DNA from: Halichondria panicea
Lineage: Eukaryota > Porifera > Demospongiae > Suberitida > Halichondriidae
Length of the DNA: 64,000 bases
Reading direction: 5' to 3'
Assembly: GCF_963675165.1 (NCBI RefSeq)
Contig: NC_087390.1
Span: 5,031,301 to 5,095,300 of the forward strand
The notes beneath the pieces were generated by a model. It was not told where the DNA came from. It was given only the letters and a program-made list of their open reading frames with translations, and ran no database searches. The translations under genes were made by a program, and so were the position numbers. Within the stretch, counting starts at the first letter, position 1. Each line of letters begins with the position of its first letter. This document shows positions 39,736 to 51,900 of the stretch, piece by piece.

Positions 39736-40983
39736 TTATATAATTGGTAACCTGTCTCTACAGGCTTGCCATCAGCATTATAGTAGGTCAGTGCTATATT
39801 TATTCAGAACTTATTTTGTCTTTAATGCTGTAAAATCATGTTGAATTTGAATAATGATTATAACTAGTGTTCAAGCTGGCGCTGTGCTAATGCCTCTCGC
39901 CATGATTTGCTTTCGCTCAAAAGTATAGAAGAGAAAGTATAGAAGAGGAAAAAGTGTATAAAATAATCTGTCTAAAACTGACTTGCAATTGTATAATTAT
40001 GGTATCATTTTTGTGTTTTGTGGCTGCTTATACCAGGACCTCAAGGATCTAGGAAGCAACAAAGAAGAAGATTTTGTTTTCAATTAATTATAAGCGGAAG
40101 TGCATAATTATTTCATAAAGTTAGCTTATCTATATAAAGTCACTGAGAAGAAAAGACTTATTACATGCATCTATTGTTGTATTATGTGGCTTTAATACCA
40201 GGACCTCAAGAAAGAAGAAAATTGGATCTGTAGTTCATGCAGTGTATAATTATAATATTTAAGAAGAAAAGACTTGTGTACATACATATTGTTATCTATA
40301 GTAGTGTTTTGTGGCTTACCAGGCCCTCAAGAAAAATATGATTCTGCCAGGAGGATCTGGATCTGGGGAATGAGCGCGCATGCGCATTACATCCATAGGA
40401 ATAATTAAAGGGTGTGTCCAAAGAGATCAATTTCACAAATGGCTACTGCTAGCTAGCTGTTTTAACAGGTATTTTCTGAGTCTTGTAGCTAACAAAAAGC
40501 TAGCGCTTTAGTGCAAGGCTAACTCATATGTTGAATAGAAAGTTTGTGCGGACAGATGATGCTATGAAAGATTCTGAAGAGACTGCAACAGCCTTCAATG
40601 TGAGTCAAACTAGCCATAACTCGAGAAAGAAGCTTTAGTTTGCTAATCCACGAATCAAAATCCAAGAGAACGTGGCTAGAAGCCTATAGAAGCTGTTAGT
40701 TTTCGTTGCATTGCAACCGTTGAGCAGTTACAGCTGGAACAGACACACAGACACACAGACACACACACACACACACACAGTTAGCCTCGATTCCAAGCCG
40801 CTGAGAAAGACGACGGCCTGGTATACACTGTTTACGCATGCGCCAGAATTACCCAGAATATCGGTAATCGTAAATTGCAGTATATTTATCAGTATTCTTA
40901 TTCCGCATTAGTTTGTAAAACATTGATATCCGTTTCATTTATAATGATGTCATTGAAAAAAGAAATCTAGTCCAAGTTGTGTA
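39736..40983. other. Repeat-rich intergenic stretch
   Basis: Three imperfect tandem blocks contain GTGGCTT(A)...ACCAGG(A)CCTCAAG (about 40019-40050, 40186-40212, 40310-40332), each followed by AAGAAGAAAA. A short (ACACAG)/(CA)n run covers 40741-40780. No gene was found. Confidence 0.55.
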
Positions 40984-41340
40984 ATGGCTGCTACCTTCTC
41001 TTCTGCTCTCGCGTACGCGTTATCCTGTGTTGGAAAACCAGGTCTAGTCTTGAAAGACAAGCAGCTGGAGGCGTTAAAGTGTCTGTACGCTGGTGTTTAT
41101 GTGGGTACCGTACCGACCGGCTATGGCAAGTCCCAGAGCAAGTCCATCTGCTTTCCAGACGCTCCCTTTCTTGATTGATGTGAAGCTTGACAGGACCAGT
41201 GCACCTCTCTCTGAAAGAAGTGTTGTGATTGTGATTTCTCCTCTTGTTTCTCTGAGTGAAGCCATCTTCAAAGTGTTGGTGTGTCTGTTCGACGTTCAGT
41301 GCCATTCTCTCTGGAAGGAAGTATTGTTGTGACATTTGCC
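40984..41340 (+). pseudogene. RecQ-like DNA helicase fragment, broken
   Basis: The first frame gives MAATFSSALAYAL, LKDKQLEALKCLYAG and TVPTGYGKS, a Walker A-like motif I. A frameshift follows, and another frame continues LPFLIDVKLDRTSAPLSERS then VVIVISPLVSL, which is motif Ia of RecQ-family helicases. Motifs II-VI are missing. This is an N-terminal remnant, possibly carried by a mobile element, with no surviving enzyme. Confidence 0.75.
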
Positions 41341-41949
41341 GAAAATTGGTCACAGAGTAAGTACGTGGTATCTGATCCGAGAACTGTGTGGCCTGAATGT
41401 GTTTACAATCCGAGGGACTTGTGTGTATCCGATCCGAGGGACTTGTTGCTTGAGTGTGTATCCGGACTTGTTGCTTGAGTGTGTATTAATGGATAGTGCT
41501 TTCAATGGTAAATCTATTGTGTAAATCAATAAGTAGTCCTCACATTATGTTACGTCACAGCCACTGTACTTATCGACATTTATTTTTTACCCACAGGTAT
41601 GTTTAACTAATTTCTTATGAGATTAACTTGTCACCTGAGTGTGTATCCGATCCGAGCCTCAAGTTAATGAATAAATCTACAGAGCTGATGTTTTACTTAG
41701 CTGTCTCTGTCTACAGTATATACAGAGAGGTAGCCTCTCCTTTTTCTTTTTTCTGTTCTTTATCACAATAAGATAAAATACTGTTTTAACGTTCAATGAG
41801 ATAAAATACGGTAAATAATAAATTAATTGTCCACCCACGCGCCAACAGTAAATACCAGGCCTGGAGTCGAGGCTAACACACAGTCAGCTTTACCGTATCC
41901 CTCGTGCGGCTACGCCTCGAGGCATAATTATGACTGTATACCTTTAACA

Positions 41950-41992
41950 ATAATTGCAGATGTTTTCTAGTTGTACATCTGCTGCAGTTAGT
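41950..41992 (-). pseudogene. Possible trace of a Death-domain last exon
   Basis: The reverse strand reads CTGCAG, GATGTACAACTAG, then ATCTGCAATTATTGTTAAAG. This mirrors the end of the gene-1 last exon (48975-49036) with small gaps. It directly abuts the inverted-repeat element at 41982. The match is short, so it may be coincidence or a shared repeat. Confidence 0.4.
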
Positions 41993-42605
41993 CTCGAATA
42001 CCCGCCTCAACCTAAAAGCTTGAGTCTGGTCAAACTCACATTGAGGTTTGGTTCAAGTGTGTCCAGGAATTTCTTGGACATTTAATTGACCACAAGTGGG
42101 TGTGGAACATGAATAAAATTATAGTCTACATGAATATCATTATAGCTAACCGCCACCCAGCATGGATTGTTACTAGTAGAAGAATTAGCCCCTGACAGAA
42201 GGCGACGTAGATGGATAGAGTTGTAAGGATGTGATATACTAGAACTCTCCAGACTAGCAACAGTACCTTTGGAACACCTTGTCGAAATTAACAGCCTAAA
42301 TGCTCATTTATGTGAATGTGACCGTCGACCATGGCTTCATGGCCCTCTAGCTCTGTGCAATGATGGCTTCAAGCTCAGTGTTTTTCTTGTAGGCTTTCAA
42401 CTCCTAGCCTTAATTGATACACTGTCTGATATATAGCCCTCTGTGTACGTGTATGTTCTGTCCCTAACATGCGGTGGCTTTATCACTATGCTTGTGGGCG
42501 TGTAGCCCACTTGACTTTGCTGACTGTGCAGAACAAAGTTCATATGTGAGTTTGACCAGACTCAAGCTTTTAGGTTGAGGCGGGTATTCGAGACTATGCT
42601 GCAGT
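41982..42605. mobile_element. Inverted-repeat element, about 620 bp
   Basis: Arms 41982-42040 and 42544-42605 (CTGCAG..TAGTCTCGAATACCCGCC..., through TTGAGTCTGGTCAAACTCAC) are near-perfect reverse complements. No transposase lies inside. A second inverted-repeat element begins within a few bases of its right end. Confidence 0.83.
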
Positions 42606-42610
42606 ACCAA

Positions 42611-43246
42611 GGCCCTATGGCGCGCCGTGTGTTTCAATAACAATGTCTGCATATACATAGGCGTGTCCTGGTGTGAATATACCGACATAGCATGCACGTG
42701 CAATGATCGCCTTATGCAGTGATCATGTCTGCACATGCAACCATTAATCTCTGCGTGTGCAGTGATCATCCTTCAACGGAGATAAGCTTCCTTCTTGACT
42801 ATAAGAGTTCCAGACGAAGTCTTAGAGCTAACAGCTTAAATCACATGCCCTCTGTCATTGTGAAATCTTTGAAAGAAACCTTTGACAAGGAGACATGATC
42901 ACTGCATGTGCACAGACTAATGGTTGCATGTGCAGACATGATCACTGCATGTACAGACATGATCACTGCACACGCAGAGACTAATGGTTGCATGTGCAGA
43001 CATGATCACTGCATGTGCAGAGATTAATGGTTGCATGTGCAGACATGATCACTGCATGTGCACAGACTAATGGTTGCATGTGCAGACATGATCACTGCAC
43101 ACGCAGAGATTAATGGTTGCATGTGCAGACATGATCACTGCATAAGGCGATCATTGCACGTGCATGCTATGTCGGTATATTCACACCAGGGCACGCCTAT
43201 GTACATGCAGACATTGTTATTGAAACACACGGCGCGCCATAAGGCC
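42611..43246. mobile_element. Inverted-repeat element with about 160-bp arms and a tandem core
   Basis: Left arm 42611-42769 (GGCCCTATGGCGCGCCGTGTG...) returns inverted at 43086-43246. Open frames in both arms read the same HDHCIRRSLHVHAMSVYS peptide, simply because the arms are copies. The right side is padded by a minisatellite (42887-43145). Confidence 0.85.
42887..43145 (+). repeat. Minisatellite built on GGTTGCATGTGCAGACATGA
   Basis: Units of about 41-62 bp containing ACTAATGGTTGCATGTGCAG and ACATGATCACTGCA recur four to five times with variable spacing. Confidence 0.85.
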
Positions 43247-43249
43247 CCT

Positions 43250-46200
43250 CCAAGTGGACATTTAGTTTCAGCTCCTTTCCAATGCGTTAGAGTGAGGATA
43301 TAGGAATTATTACGTCACTCTCACCACAAATAAGATGAAAGAATTTTAAGAATGCAAGAATTTTAAAACTACATATGCACAAAGAGACATCAAAGCTTAC
43401 ATCAAAGGACACAGATTTTTAGCCTACTTGACTGATAAGGCCGTTACCTAGACTACAGTTTGTTTGTCAGGGAGGAGCTCACATACAACTTCATCTAATT
43501 CATCATAACGATTCGTTACCGTTGTTGTAATTTCTACAACAGATTGCCAAGGAAAGAGATAGACTAGTAGGTCTAATTAATACTCACTTCTGTCCATTTA
43601 TCAGCTGCTGCTAGATGTCTCTGCAATTTTTCTCTCACTGTCTCTAGGAGTCTAGCTCTATAGGCTACAAGGTGTGCTTATATGTGGTCATGTATAAATA
43701 ATTATGTTGACGGAGTTATTTCGTATTGCAGATCTGGTTGACTCTGACGCAGGTTGTTGACTTCTTCTACAATGTTATAAGTGAGTGTTCAGCTGGTTTT
43801 TAAAATGTTGGTCCATATGCTGCTTATGTATAGGAATACACATGTAAAAAGGAGGATATGCACCTCTAAAACGGCTACTAAATAGGTGAGTACGAGGTAT
43901 ATAAAATGCATGTAAATATATACCTATGACATTATCTACAGTTGTCTGTGTCATCATTACTTTACGAGCTCGAGATTCAGGTTCTATCATTGATTCACTT
44001 ACTCGAACTCGTTTATGTATGCACACACAGATGTACCTGTGTCTATGTCATCATTACTGTACTGATTGAGCTCGAGAGATTGAGGTTCCTTGTCACACTA
44101 CTTGAGAATGTGAGCCAATTTAACTCACTTTAAACTCGTGTACTGGTGCACACATACAGATGTACATATAATATAAATTGGAATGCTCATGCCATCAATG
44201 ATTTCAACCCATCATGACTAGAAGGTGTTTTACAATAATAATTATTGTCGTTTACATTGGTTGGTCTAATTACAGCATCGTGGACACACCTATACTTTAG
44301 AATTTGGCAGGTAAGCAATCATTCATAATAATTATAAAAACTTTGTTTGTGTTTTACTTTAGTTAATTTACTGGCTGTGGACATGGCTGGTCTGTGGACA
44401 GTACGAACAGTTGAACAACACATTATATTGGTAAGAAAAATTTTCTTTGCAACGATATTCACATGTCTTCTTTATACACACAGTGACAGAGGACATGGCT
44501 GGTAGTACAAACAGTCGAGCAAACGGTAAGAAACATTATTTTCTTTGCAACCATTATTCACATGTATTCTTTATACACACAGTGACACACTCGAGCAGCA
44601 CAAGCACTAGAAGAAACATTCCTATTAGTGTTGTAAACTGTCGAACTGTCTGGCTGTTTGTTTCTTAAAAATTGTTAACACTTTGTTGAATTATTAATGC
44701 CAAACTCAGCTTTAACTGTATAAAAGCAAACCGCGGAACTAACTGAGAACATAGGGCTGCTTACAGGCCGTGCTTAGACTGCTTACAGCCCGTTCCACGG
44801 CTGATTACATGACAGACTGCTAAGCAGTATCTAACCAAACAGTTGAATACACCACGTGGTTTCATACCTGTAACGGCCCCGTAACAGGCATGAAACGGCC
44901 CGTGGATTATTGGCTGCATGTGTACATAAGAATCTAGTCTCTAGACATCTGCATCAGAGGAGCCTCAGGAGGAATGCCAGGGTCAAAAGGTCACTGATTA
45001 AAACACCTTCTTTGTAACCTCCAATTAATGAAGAGTAGCCCATTGGGCAGACGAAAAAGAATGAGTATATACGGGTAATTTTCGTGGGGGTAAAATATTT
45101 GTTATTTTCGTGGGCAGGCTGACCTCCACGAAATTTTAACGTAGGCGTGGCTTATCGGAACGTAGGAATGCCGTGCAGCCACGAGACTAAACGAAATTTT
45201 TACTCACGAAAACCACCTTTTCTCGAGTTGAACAAATTTTTTACCCCACGAAACTTACCCGCTATACGGGTATTATCAACTTATACTCTTTGTCGTCTGC
45301 TGGGCTAGTAGTAGTAGTAGTACACAATTCATAGCTGCGTGTTCCCTCGTGTATATCCGAGACCACTGAAATGTCTTAGTATCGTTACAGCCCCAGCCGG
45401 GAAAAATGAATTAGAATAATTATGAGCATGGCCGCCTCCATATATATAGTTGGGGATGGGGGATGGGCGCGGCACGCCTATCTACACTTTGGAGTGGTAT
45501 ATTTTTAAAACCCCCAAATTGTGCTCGATCCAAGCTGGTGTTTATGGGCTACAGTTAGTCGTCTATAGTGTCAAGTGCAATCTCTAGTACACAGGTGGAT
45601 GTACGGTTTGATTTTTGGCCTCTGTATTTTACTGCTGCATCTTATTGTAGAACTATTCATCATCAAAAAATGTTATGGGTCAAAAAAGTAAAGCCGGCTG
45701 CCTTGGTAGCATAAGCACGCCTTTTTATAAGCGCCAATTAAAGTAACCGTTGGCGCTTTTCAGCGTTTTAGGTCCTAAAAATTGCGTCAAGTCTGAGCTT
45801 ATAATTATGGTGGCACTGTATCAACTATGGTATATAGATGGACATCAGTTTGTAGCATTTGCAGAGGGAAACAAAAATCTGATGTTTTCGTTGCATCACT
45901 GATTCAGTTGACGTGTGCACTTCTAGCATGTACATAGATGTATACCAAGTTTAATTATACACTGCAGTCCAACCTTGAAGGAAACCTAATCAACCTTGAA
46001 CGTTGAATATACCAGACTACCCTCCTAACTACTGTCCATAGCAGCAAGGAAATGTTCGAGGCGCTTAAGTATCTCATGAACTGAATTGTAATTGAATTTC
46101 CTTGTTCGTGATTAGTCTGTATATATAGGTCTACCTTTATAATTATATAGCTAACTCTAATATTAGGTGTGTACTATATTTATTTGTAGAACTACCAGTA

Positions 46201-46570
46201 CTCAAAAGTTTGTATGCCCACTGCAGTGCTTTTTTTACATGTTGGTAAAGGGTCTCATGCATCTAGCCCATTCGCCTCCCACCCGCCTTTGTATTATTCT
46301 TTGTATTATTGATACAGACAGTATACCCAGGGCTTTATAGAGGGGGGACGCTCGTCCCCTGGCTACAATTTTGCCCCCCTGGCCATAACACACAGTGTTA
46401 CGGCCTGTGACACACCAACCAAAACAACGCTTAATTATTCAATCTTGAGTTCTTTACGAAGCTCTGCTATTCTACTACTCTTTCTGTTCATACGTTCACA
46501 ATTTATTCTTCTAAGTCACTATCTGTAAGTACAGAGGGAGCGACTTTCATTAACTAATATAAGTGAGAAA
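43250..46570. other. Intergenic stretch with local duplications, no recognised gene
   Basis: Two small tandem duplications are visible. In the first, 43940-44035 repeats in 44036-44165 (GTCATCATTACT..GAGCTCGAGA..). In the second, 44440-44486 repeats in 44540-44587 (TTCTTTGCAAC..TTATACACACAGTGACA). A MITE lies at 45064-45276. Short frames here have no family signature. Confidence 0.55.
45064..45276. mobile_element. MITE with GTGGGGTAAA-type inverted ends
   Basis: The left end TATACGGGTAATTTTCGTGG is inverted at the right as CGGGTAAGTTTCGTGGGG (plus-strand CCCCACGAAACTTACCCG). The interior repeats the CACGAAA motif on both strands. Confidence 0.75.
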
Positions 46571-46691
46571 GGCTTGTGTTGCTCAGGCTATGGCTTTTAT
46601 CTAGTACCATTCAGCCTAGGCAACTGCATTTTTATTACATTCCCCAATGCTATTATAACAATAACCCTGACACTGACACCACAGTTCCTCG

Positions 46692-46809
46692 AGATGTGGC
46701 TGAGCTGGAGGGTGCATGGGGAGTCCAAGGTGACCACACTCATCGGGGCAGCTGCTATAGCATAGACAATGTATGCAAAATGGACCCCTCTTGGAACCCA
46801 TGGATCTAG
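46692..46809 (+). pseudogene. Second copy of the TRRAP last exon (damaged)
   Basis: From GATGTGGCTGAGCTGGAGGG to the stop it copies 38517-38626. A 4-nt insertion (CATG) and a later 2-nt insertion scramble the middle, but the ending KMDPSWNPWI and the TAG are kept. The duplicated sequence continues about 500 bp downstream. No other TRRAP exon accompanies it, so it cannot encode a protein by itself. Confidence 0.92.
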
Positions 46810-48978
46810 TCACTGGAACACTATAGATAGTACTGATTTGAACAATAATTATCTCTACTTCTGTTCTCTAGGGTTTATTGAATGTACACAATACAGTTTT
46901 GGCATTTACTTATACCATAAGAATTTCTAGATCTAGTTATGTAATGAATTTTTCTCCACGTTTTGAACAGTTACATAGTTACTCTGGTGCATGTCAACAT
47001 AATTTGTTGGATATATAGAAAAAACAAACAGCATGTATAATTACTAACGTATCACTCAGTCCAGTTCACTAGCTGTGTTTATTAAACAAGGCTTTTTCTC
47101 ACTGGAACCTGCAGGATAAATTATATATTTGATGAGTGTACATCATTTTGGCATAATTATGTATCAAGCAGCTTAGTGCAAAAACGTCTCAAATACCTTG
47201 CTCAATGCATGTGAGTTCAGGGGCCTCTCTCTTTTCACCAGTGATGAGGGGTGGCCGGGACAAGTCCTCTGCATGGGGAATGTATAATGATAGGCCAAGA
47301 AAGTGTAAGTTTGACTTTCTCATGCATGATAATTTATCGATGAGGTCATCATTACTGTTTAGCTGGTATATATTTTAAGGGTATATATAATGCTCGTGGT
47401 TTTCACTGATTATAAGCATGCATGTATACCGCAAACATTAATTTCGAACATCTACTCATCTTCCCACACGCTGTAACTTGTTAGTACACACAATAATAAT
47501 AATAGATATTTCTGTATACGCATGCATTCTTTAGGATGCACTTTATACATCTAGCTACTAGCTAATTGTGTATAATTTTTATTACCATATGCTGTTATGC
47601 TGAATTGTTATAAAAAAACCAGTCGCATGCATGCATGCTATTCCGCAAAATGTTATATATTAATCATGCATGCATGGGAGTGCAAAATGTTACATTAGTA
47701 TACATCAACAGCTGCATGCCTGTTCAGACATCAATGTCATGCACGTGTGCTAATGATTTGTACCAAGAGTAGATAAGAGTATCTACTCTTGTTTGTACCC
47801 AGACAATCCATAAAACATAATAGTTTTTACGGTAATGAACTTTTTTAGGGGGCCAGGAAGGCTACATAGAAATGAACCGGGGGGCTGGGGGGCTAATGAG
47901 CTAATCTACTTTGCCTGGCATTATACCTGGAAATTCATCTGACTGGTGAAAAATTTTTAATTTTGTTATAATTATTTGCTGGTCTAAATTTGTGAATGGG
48001 CTAGCTATAACAAGGCAATATGACATTGCCTTGCATTTGGAAAGTATAATGTGACTTCCTTGATTATAATAATACAGTAGAGTATACCCAGATAGAGATG
48101 TCTGCAATTTCACTGTTTAGCTCATTTTACTCATATTGAATTCAGAATCTGCTTAAGTTGTGAAATTAATGTTATATTAATAGCGTTTAATTACTCGCCC
48201 AGTGAGCAGTTTCCAATTACCGTATAGTGTGTATAAAATTATTTCGAGCGTATAATGTTTGCAGTTTTCGCTGATCAAGCATGCATGTACCGCGAACATT
48301 TATACTCTCGGATTTAATATTATATCGCAGAAAGAAAGGTTGCTATTCTGTGGAAAATTGTCCGCGAAAAATTAAATCCGTGCGTCTAACAGTCATTTCG
48401 CAAAAGTTTATACCCTCGAAATAATTATACTCGCTATACCTGCGAGTACAAATTGTTTGTGATTTTACTCTCATTCGCAGAAATAGGAGAAATTGATACT
48501 CGCGAAAATATATATGTCACCTTAAGGTAGGTCTACACTCTCGTTAACTAACCCGGTCACCCTTGGGACAGACACAGTGCAGTTTGTTCGGAATAGCGAT
48601 CGAGGTGGTTGCATTTCAGAAAATATAGCTGCGGCTAAAAAGCGACCTACCTCAAATCTAATTGTGCGGTTCTGTCTCAAGGTGACCGTACTTCAGAGAG
48701 TCGGATTAGAACAGTATGGGTAATACATTATTGTTGCCTCGAGGCAAGTGACGGCTCCAGGGGCTCGATCAGATTGTTCAATTACCAAGCAGAAAGTCAC
48801 TGATGCAAGATATGTTTTGTTCGATACTCTCGATTCTGATGCTATTATCATTTTATATCATGACAACCCCTTACCAAACCATGCCTCGAGGCTACGCAAC
48901 CGTGTAGTAAAACACGGAAGGGACTGCATGTATGACTTTTATAATATTACCTTGAAAATTTTAATAATTATATATAGG
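46810..48978. other. Duplicated TRRAP flank, then repeats
   Basis: 46810-47280 is the copied TRRAP 3' flank. 47195-47275 holds the minus-strand mini-exon trace also seen at 39295-39378 and 56982-57047. About 47760-47800 is a palindrome (GTACCAAGAGTAGATA... inverted). 48225-48528 carries CGCGAAAA repeats ending in ATGTCACCTTAAGG. No further gene. Confidence 0.55.
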
Positions 48979-51900
48979 CTAACCTTGAACAATATTACAG
49001 ATGCTTTCTGCTAGTTGTACATCTTTCTTCTGCAGACACATACCAACGAGGACCGAGTAAGTAGCTTTGAAGCCGTTTGCTTGCTTCCATAAGCTCAGGA
49101 CTTGCTGAGCTTTCATCTCTGGATCAAGAAGATGGTCTGATTTGATATTGACAATTTGTGGCTGGTTTAGTCCCAGAACAATTGCGTATTTCTGCCAGTT
49201 TGGAACTAAAGGAGCAATTTTTGTGAAATGCTCAGTAGAGCAAGGTTGATGGAGGAGGTCTTTATTGATACCAATGTGATTCACTAGCTCGTCAAGGGTC
49301 GTAGTTGGTTGAGATGCATTAGCAGGGTGAAGAGGACCTACATGGATGTGCACGTGTGTGTAAGAAGTTAAATTAATGTGAAGCAACAATACCGCTAGTT
49401 CTTAGAACTAGTGGTATTGTTACTTCACATAATTATAAACTACATGTACATGTACTAGCCTCGTTCTCAGGCCGAGTTGTCTCTAAAATAACGCTTAGGT
49501 ATTGATTGTATCTGGGCGTGGTTATAGGAACCAAAAAATTTTCAGAACGGAGTGATTTGCATAAACAACGCATTTATAGTTATACCTGTCGACAAGGGCC
49601 GGCAGTGTTGGTCCTACCTATTAGCTTGTAGTCCATCACAAGGGGCACCAATTGGTCAAAGAGACTTAATTGCTATACCATGTTGAAAACCAGACAAAGA
49701 CGTTTCTTCCTTCTGACAAGAGCTGGGCCTGTTCTGCAATGAGAGTGAGGCATTCTTGCTTCAGCAAGACGTTAATCTGAACAACTTAAACTTGCCATAG
49801 CTAGCTAGCTAGATAATCTATAGCTACATTTTAGTACTGCAGAGCATACACGGAGCTAAATTACGGTATTAACGTTATACGGGGAAAAATGACAGGAAAC
49901 CGAAATGTGAAGAATCTCTGCTTTCGTTTCCGGTTCCTAACCACGCCAGATACAATCAATACCAGGCCATGTATTATTCACTTCGTTCTATTAAAAAAAA
50001 AATCAGCCTGGGAACGAAGCTATGTATTTTTTACTAAAAAAAATTGGCCTAGGAATGAGGCTATATATAGTACAATCATGCATGACTGTACCTTAAAGCT
50101 TGCTGTATGCAGAACATAGTATTACGTATAATTATGACATAATCATAATCACCTGAGGTGGAGTGTGCCATGCTTTGAGACTGCAGGGCATACAGCTGGT
50201 CATTGTAAGCATAAGACCCTGGGGAAAACACCAGTCAAGCAATTGTTAACTGTTTTACAGAGAGATTCGTACCTTGTAACGATGGAGAAGTGGTAGCTAG
50301 CCATGGATGCTGGTTCCCAGATTGCTGACCTGGAATTGCTAGCGCACCCATTGGGTTGAGCACTTGAGGAGGGGCCACTGACAGTGAACCTACACACATT
50401 TTAACTGTTTATTAGTTCATCAACACAAATAGATACCTTCATTTGGATCTACTGGGTCCAACATAATCCTTATTTGGTCATCTGGATCTTTAGTTCCTTT
50501 TAAGGTTATCAGGTGTAAGCGTCTTGGTACCTTGCAGTGCCAGCTACTCTCAGAAAGTGTTGCTACTAGCTTAGTGGATGGAACGGTTCTCCCCGGCTTG
50601 AATGAATCAACTATACTCTTTGATATCTAGATACAACACATGCAAACTTAATTAACACAATTTTGTAAGATTTTAGAAACATGCCTTTGGGGCAACAAGT
50701 GGTAGAAGACTCCATTCATTGATATCGACACCACTGGATAATGGAATATCTAATGAAATAGTCGAGTTGTCAAACTCTACTTGAAATTTTAATTTCTCTT
50801 CCGCTCCCAACTTTTCAAAGTACTTCCGTGTTTCCTTTAAAAATAATTAGACACTGCAGTCAATTATGGAAGCTCAAAGTCGTAATTTATAGGCACACAA
50901 AACACCGTAGAATACGTCACTCACAGCTATATGTATCTCATCATTAATATTGATTGCGAAATGAATCTCCACGGTCCGAGGGTCGGCTTTTAGGTAGTAT
51001 AGACTGGCGACATACAGTACATCAACATCACCCTCCGCAGCTATTGCATATGAACTGAAATGATTCACACTCAAACAACCGTACGAGCTGTGCTCAGTGA
51101 ATGAGCCACGCCCTTCAAGCTGCTTGAATGTGTAGGGCAGATTCTCCTGGGAGCAATGTGCTCTCACAAATGAGAGCTTGGTGGAGCTGGTCATCTTGGC
51201 ACAGTGCTGTATCTCGACTGTCAGCTGCTGTTGGAATTGACACAAGGGAAGAGGAAGTATCCAGAAAACACCGCTGACTAGTCGGTGATTGTCAGGAAAC
51301 TGGTACTGTCCAGCTAAACTGGCCTTGATGTCTAGTCGACACCGATCAACACCAGCTGGCAGGGAGCCCCGGGGTATAGTGAGCTTAAACCCATAGCCAA
51401 CCCAGTGGAAGGTTTGGGGTGAGTTGGTAACGATCACACAAGTGCTGGCCACCACATCAACACCAGGGAGGTCTGAGTGGAGGGAACAGTATAGAATGAA
51501 AGCACCGTGGGCGTTGACGCCTCGGTGAATGTGTCAAAGCTCTATGACATAAAGCTACTAACTATTGCTAATAACACACAATCGATCATTATTATTGTTA
51601 AAAAGAAGCAAAAGAACAAAGTCTAAAATTTATAGCTGCTGGATCAGTACAGTAAAGCCTTGCAGCTCTTTTCTTTGGAGATACCAATAGCTAGCGTTCT
51701 AGTCCATAGCTAACGAGTGCTGCAAGCTGTGCTGTGCTAATGCCTATAAGGTCTGAGGAATTGATCCCTCCAAAACGTTGTAATGCATCATTAGTACTTA
51801 GTATGCAATATGCAACTAGGTCAACTGTGATGCACTGGGGTATGGTCAACAAATGTGGGAGTGGCCAAGATTTTACGGCACATTAGTACCGTCTATGGTG

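Noticed and set aside
42887-43145. CRISPR-like array
   Set aside because: Unit spacing is irregular, the 'spacers' are repeat-derived, there are no cas genes, and the host is eukaryotic.
42464-43303. Two frames sharing HDHCIRRSLHVHAM as a possible conserved peptide
   Set aside because: The match arises because they lie in the two arms of one inverted repeat. No family features are present.
43732-44165. Possible small exons with GT-AG borders
   Set aside because: The candidate exons shift frame and are internal tandem duplicates. No protein family was recognised.
48748-49014. Plus-strand frame DSDAIIILYHDNPLPNH
   Set aside because: It lies in a dispersed repeat and overlaps the Death exon on the other strand.
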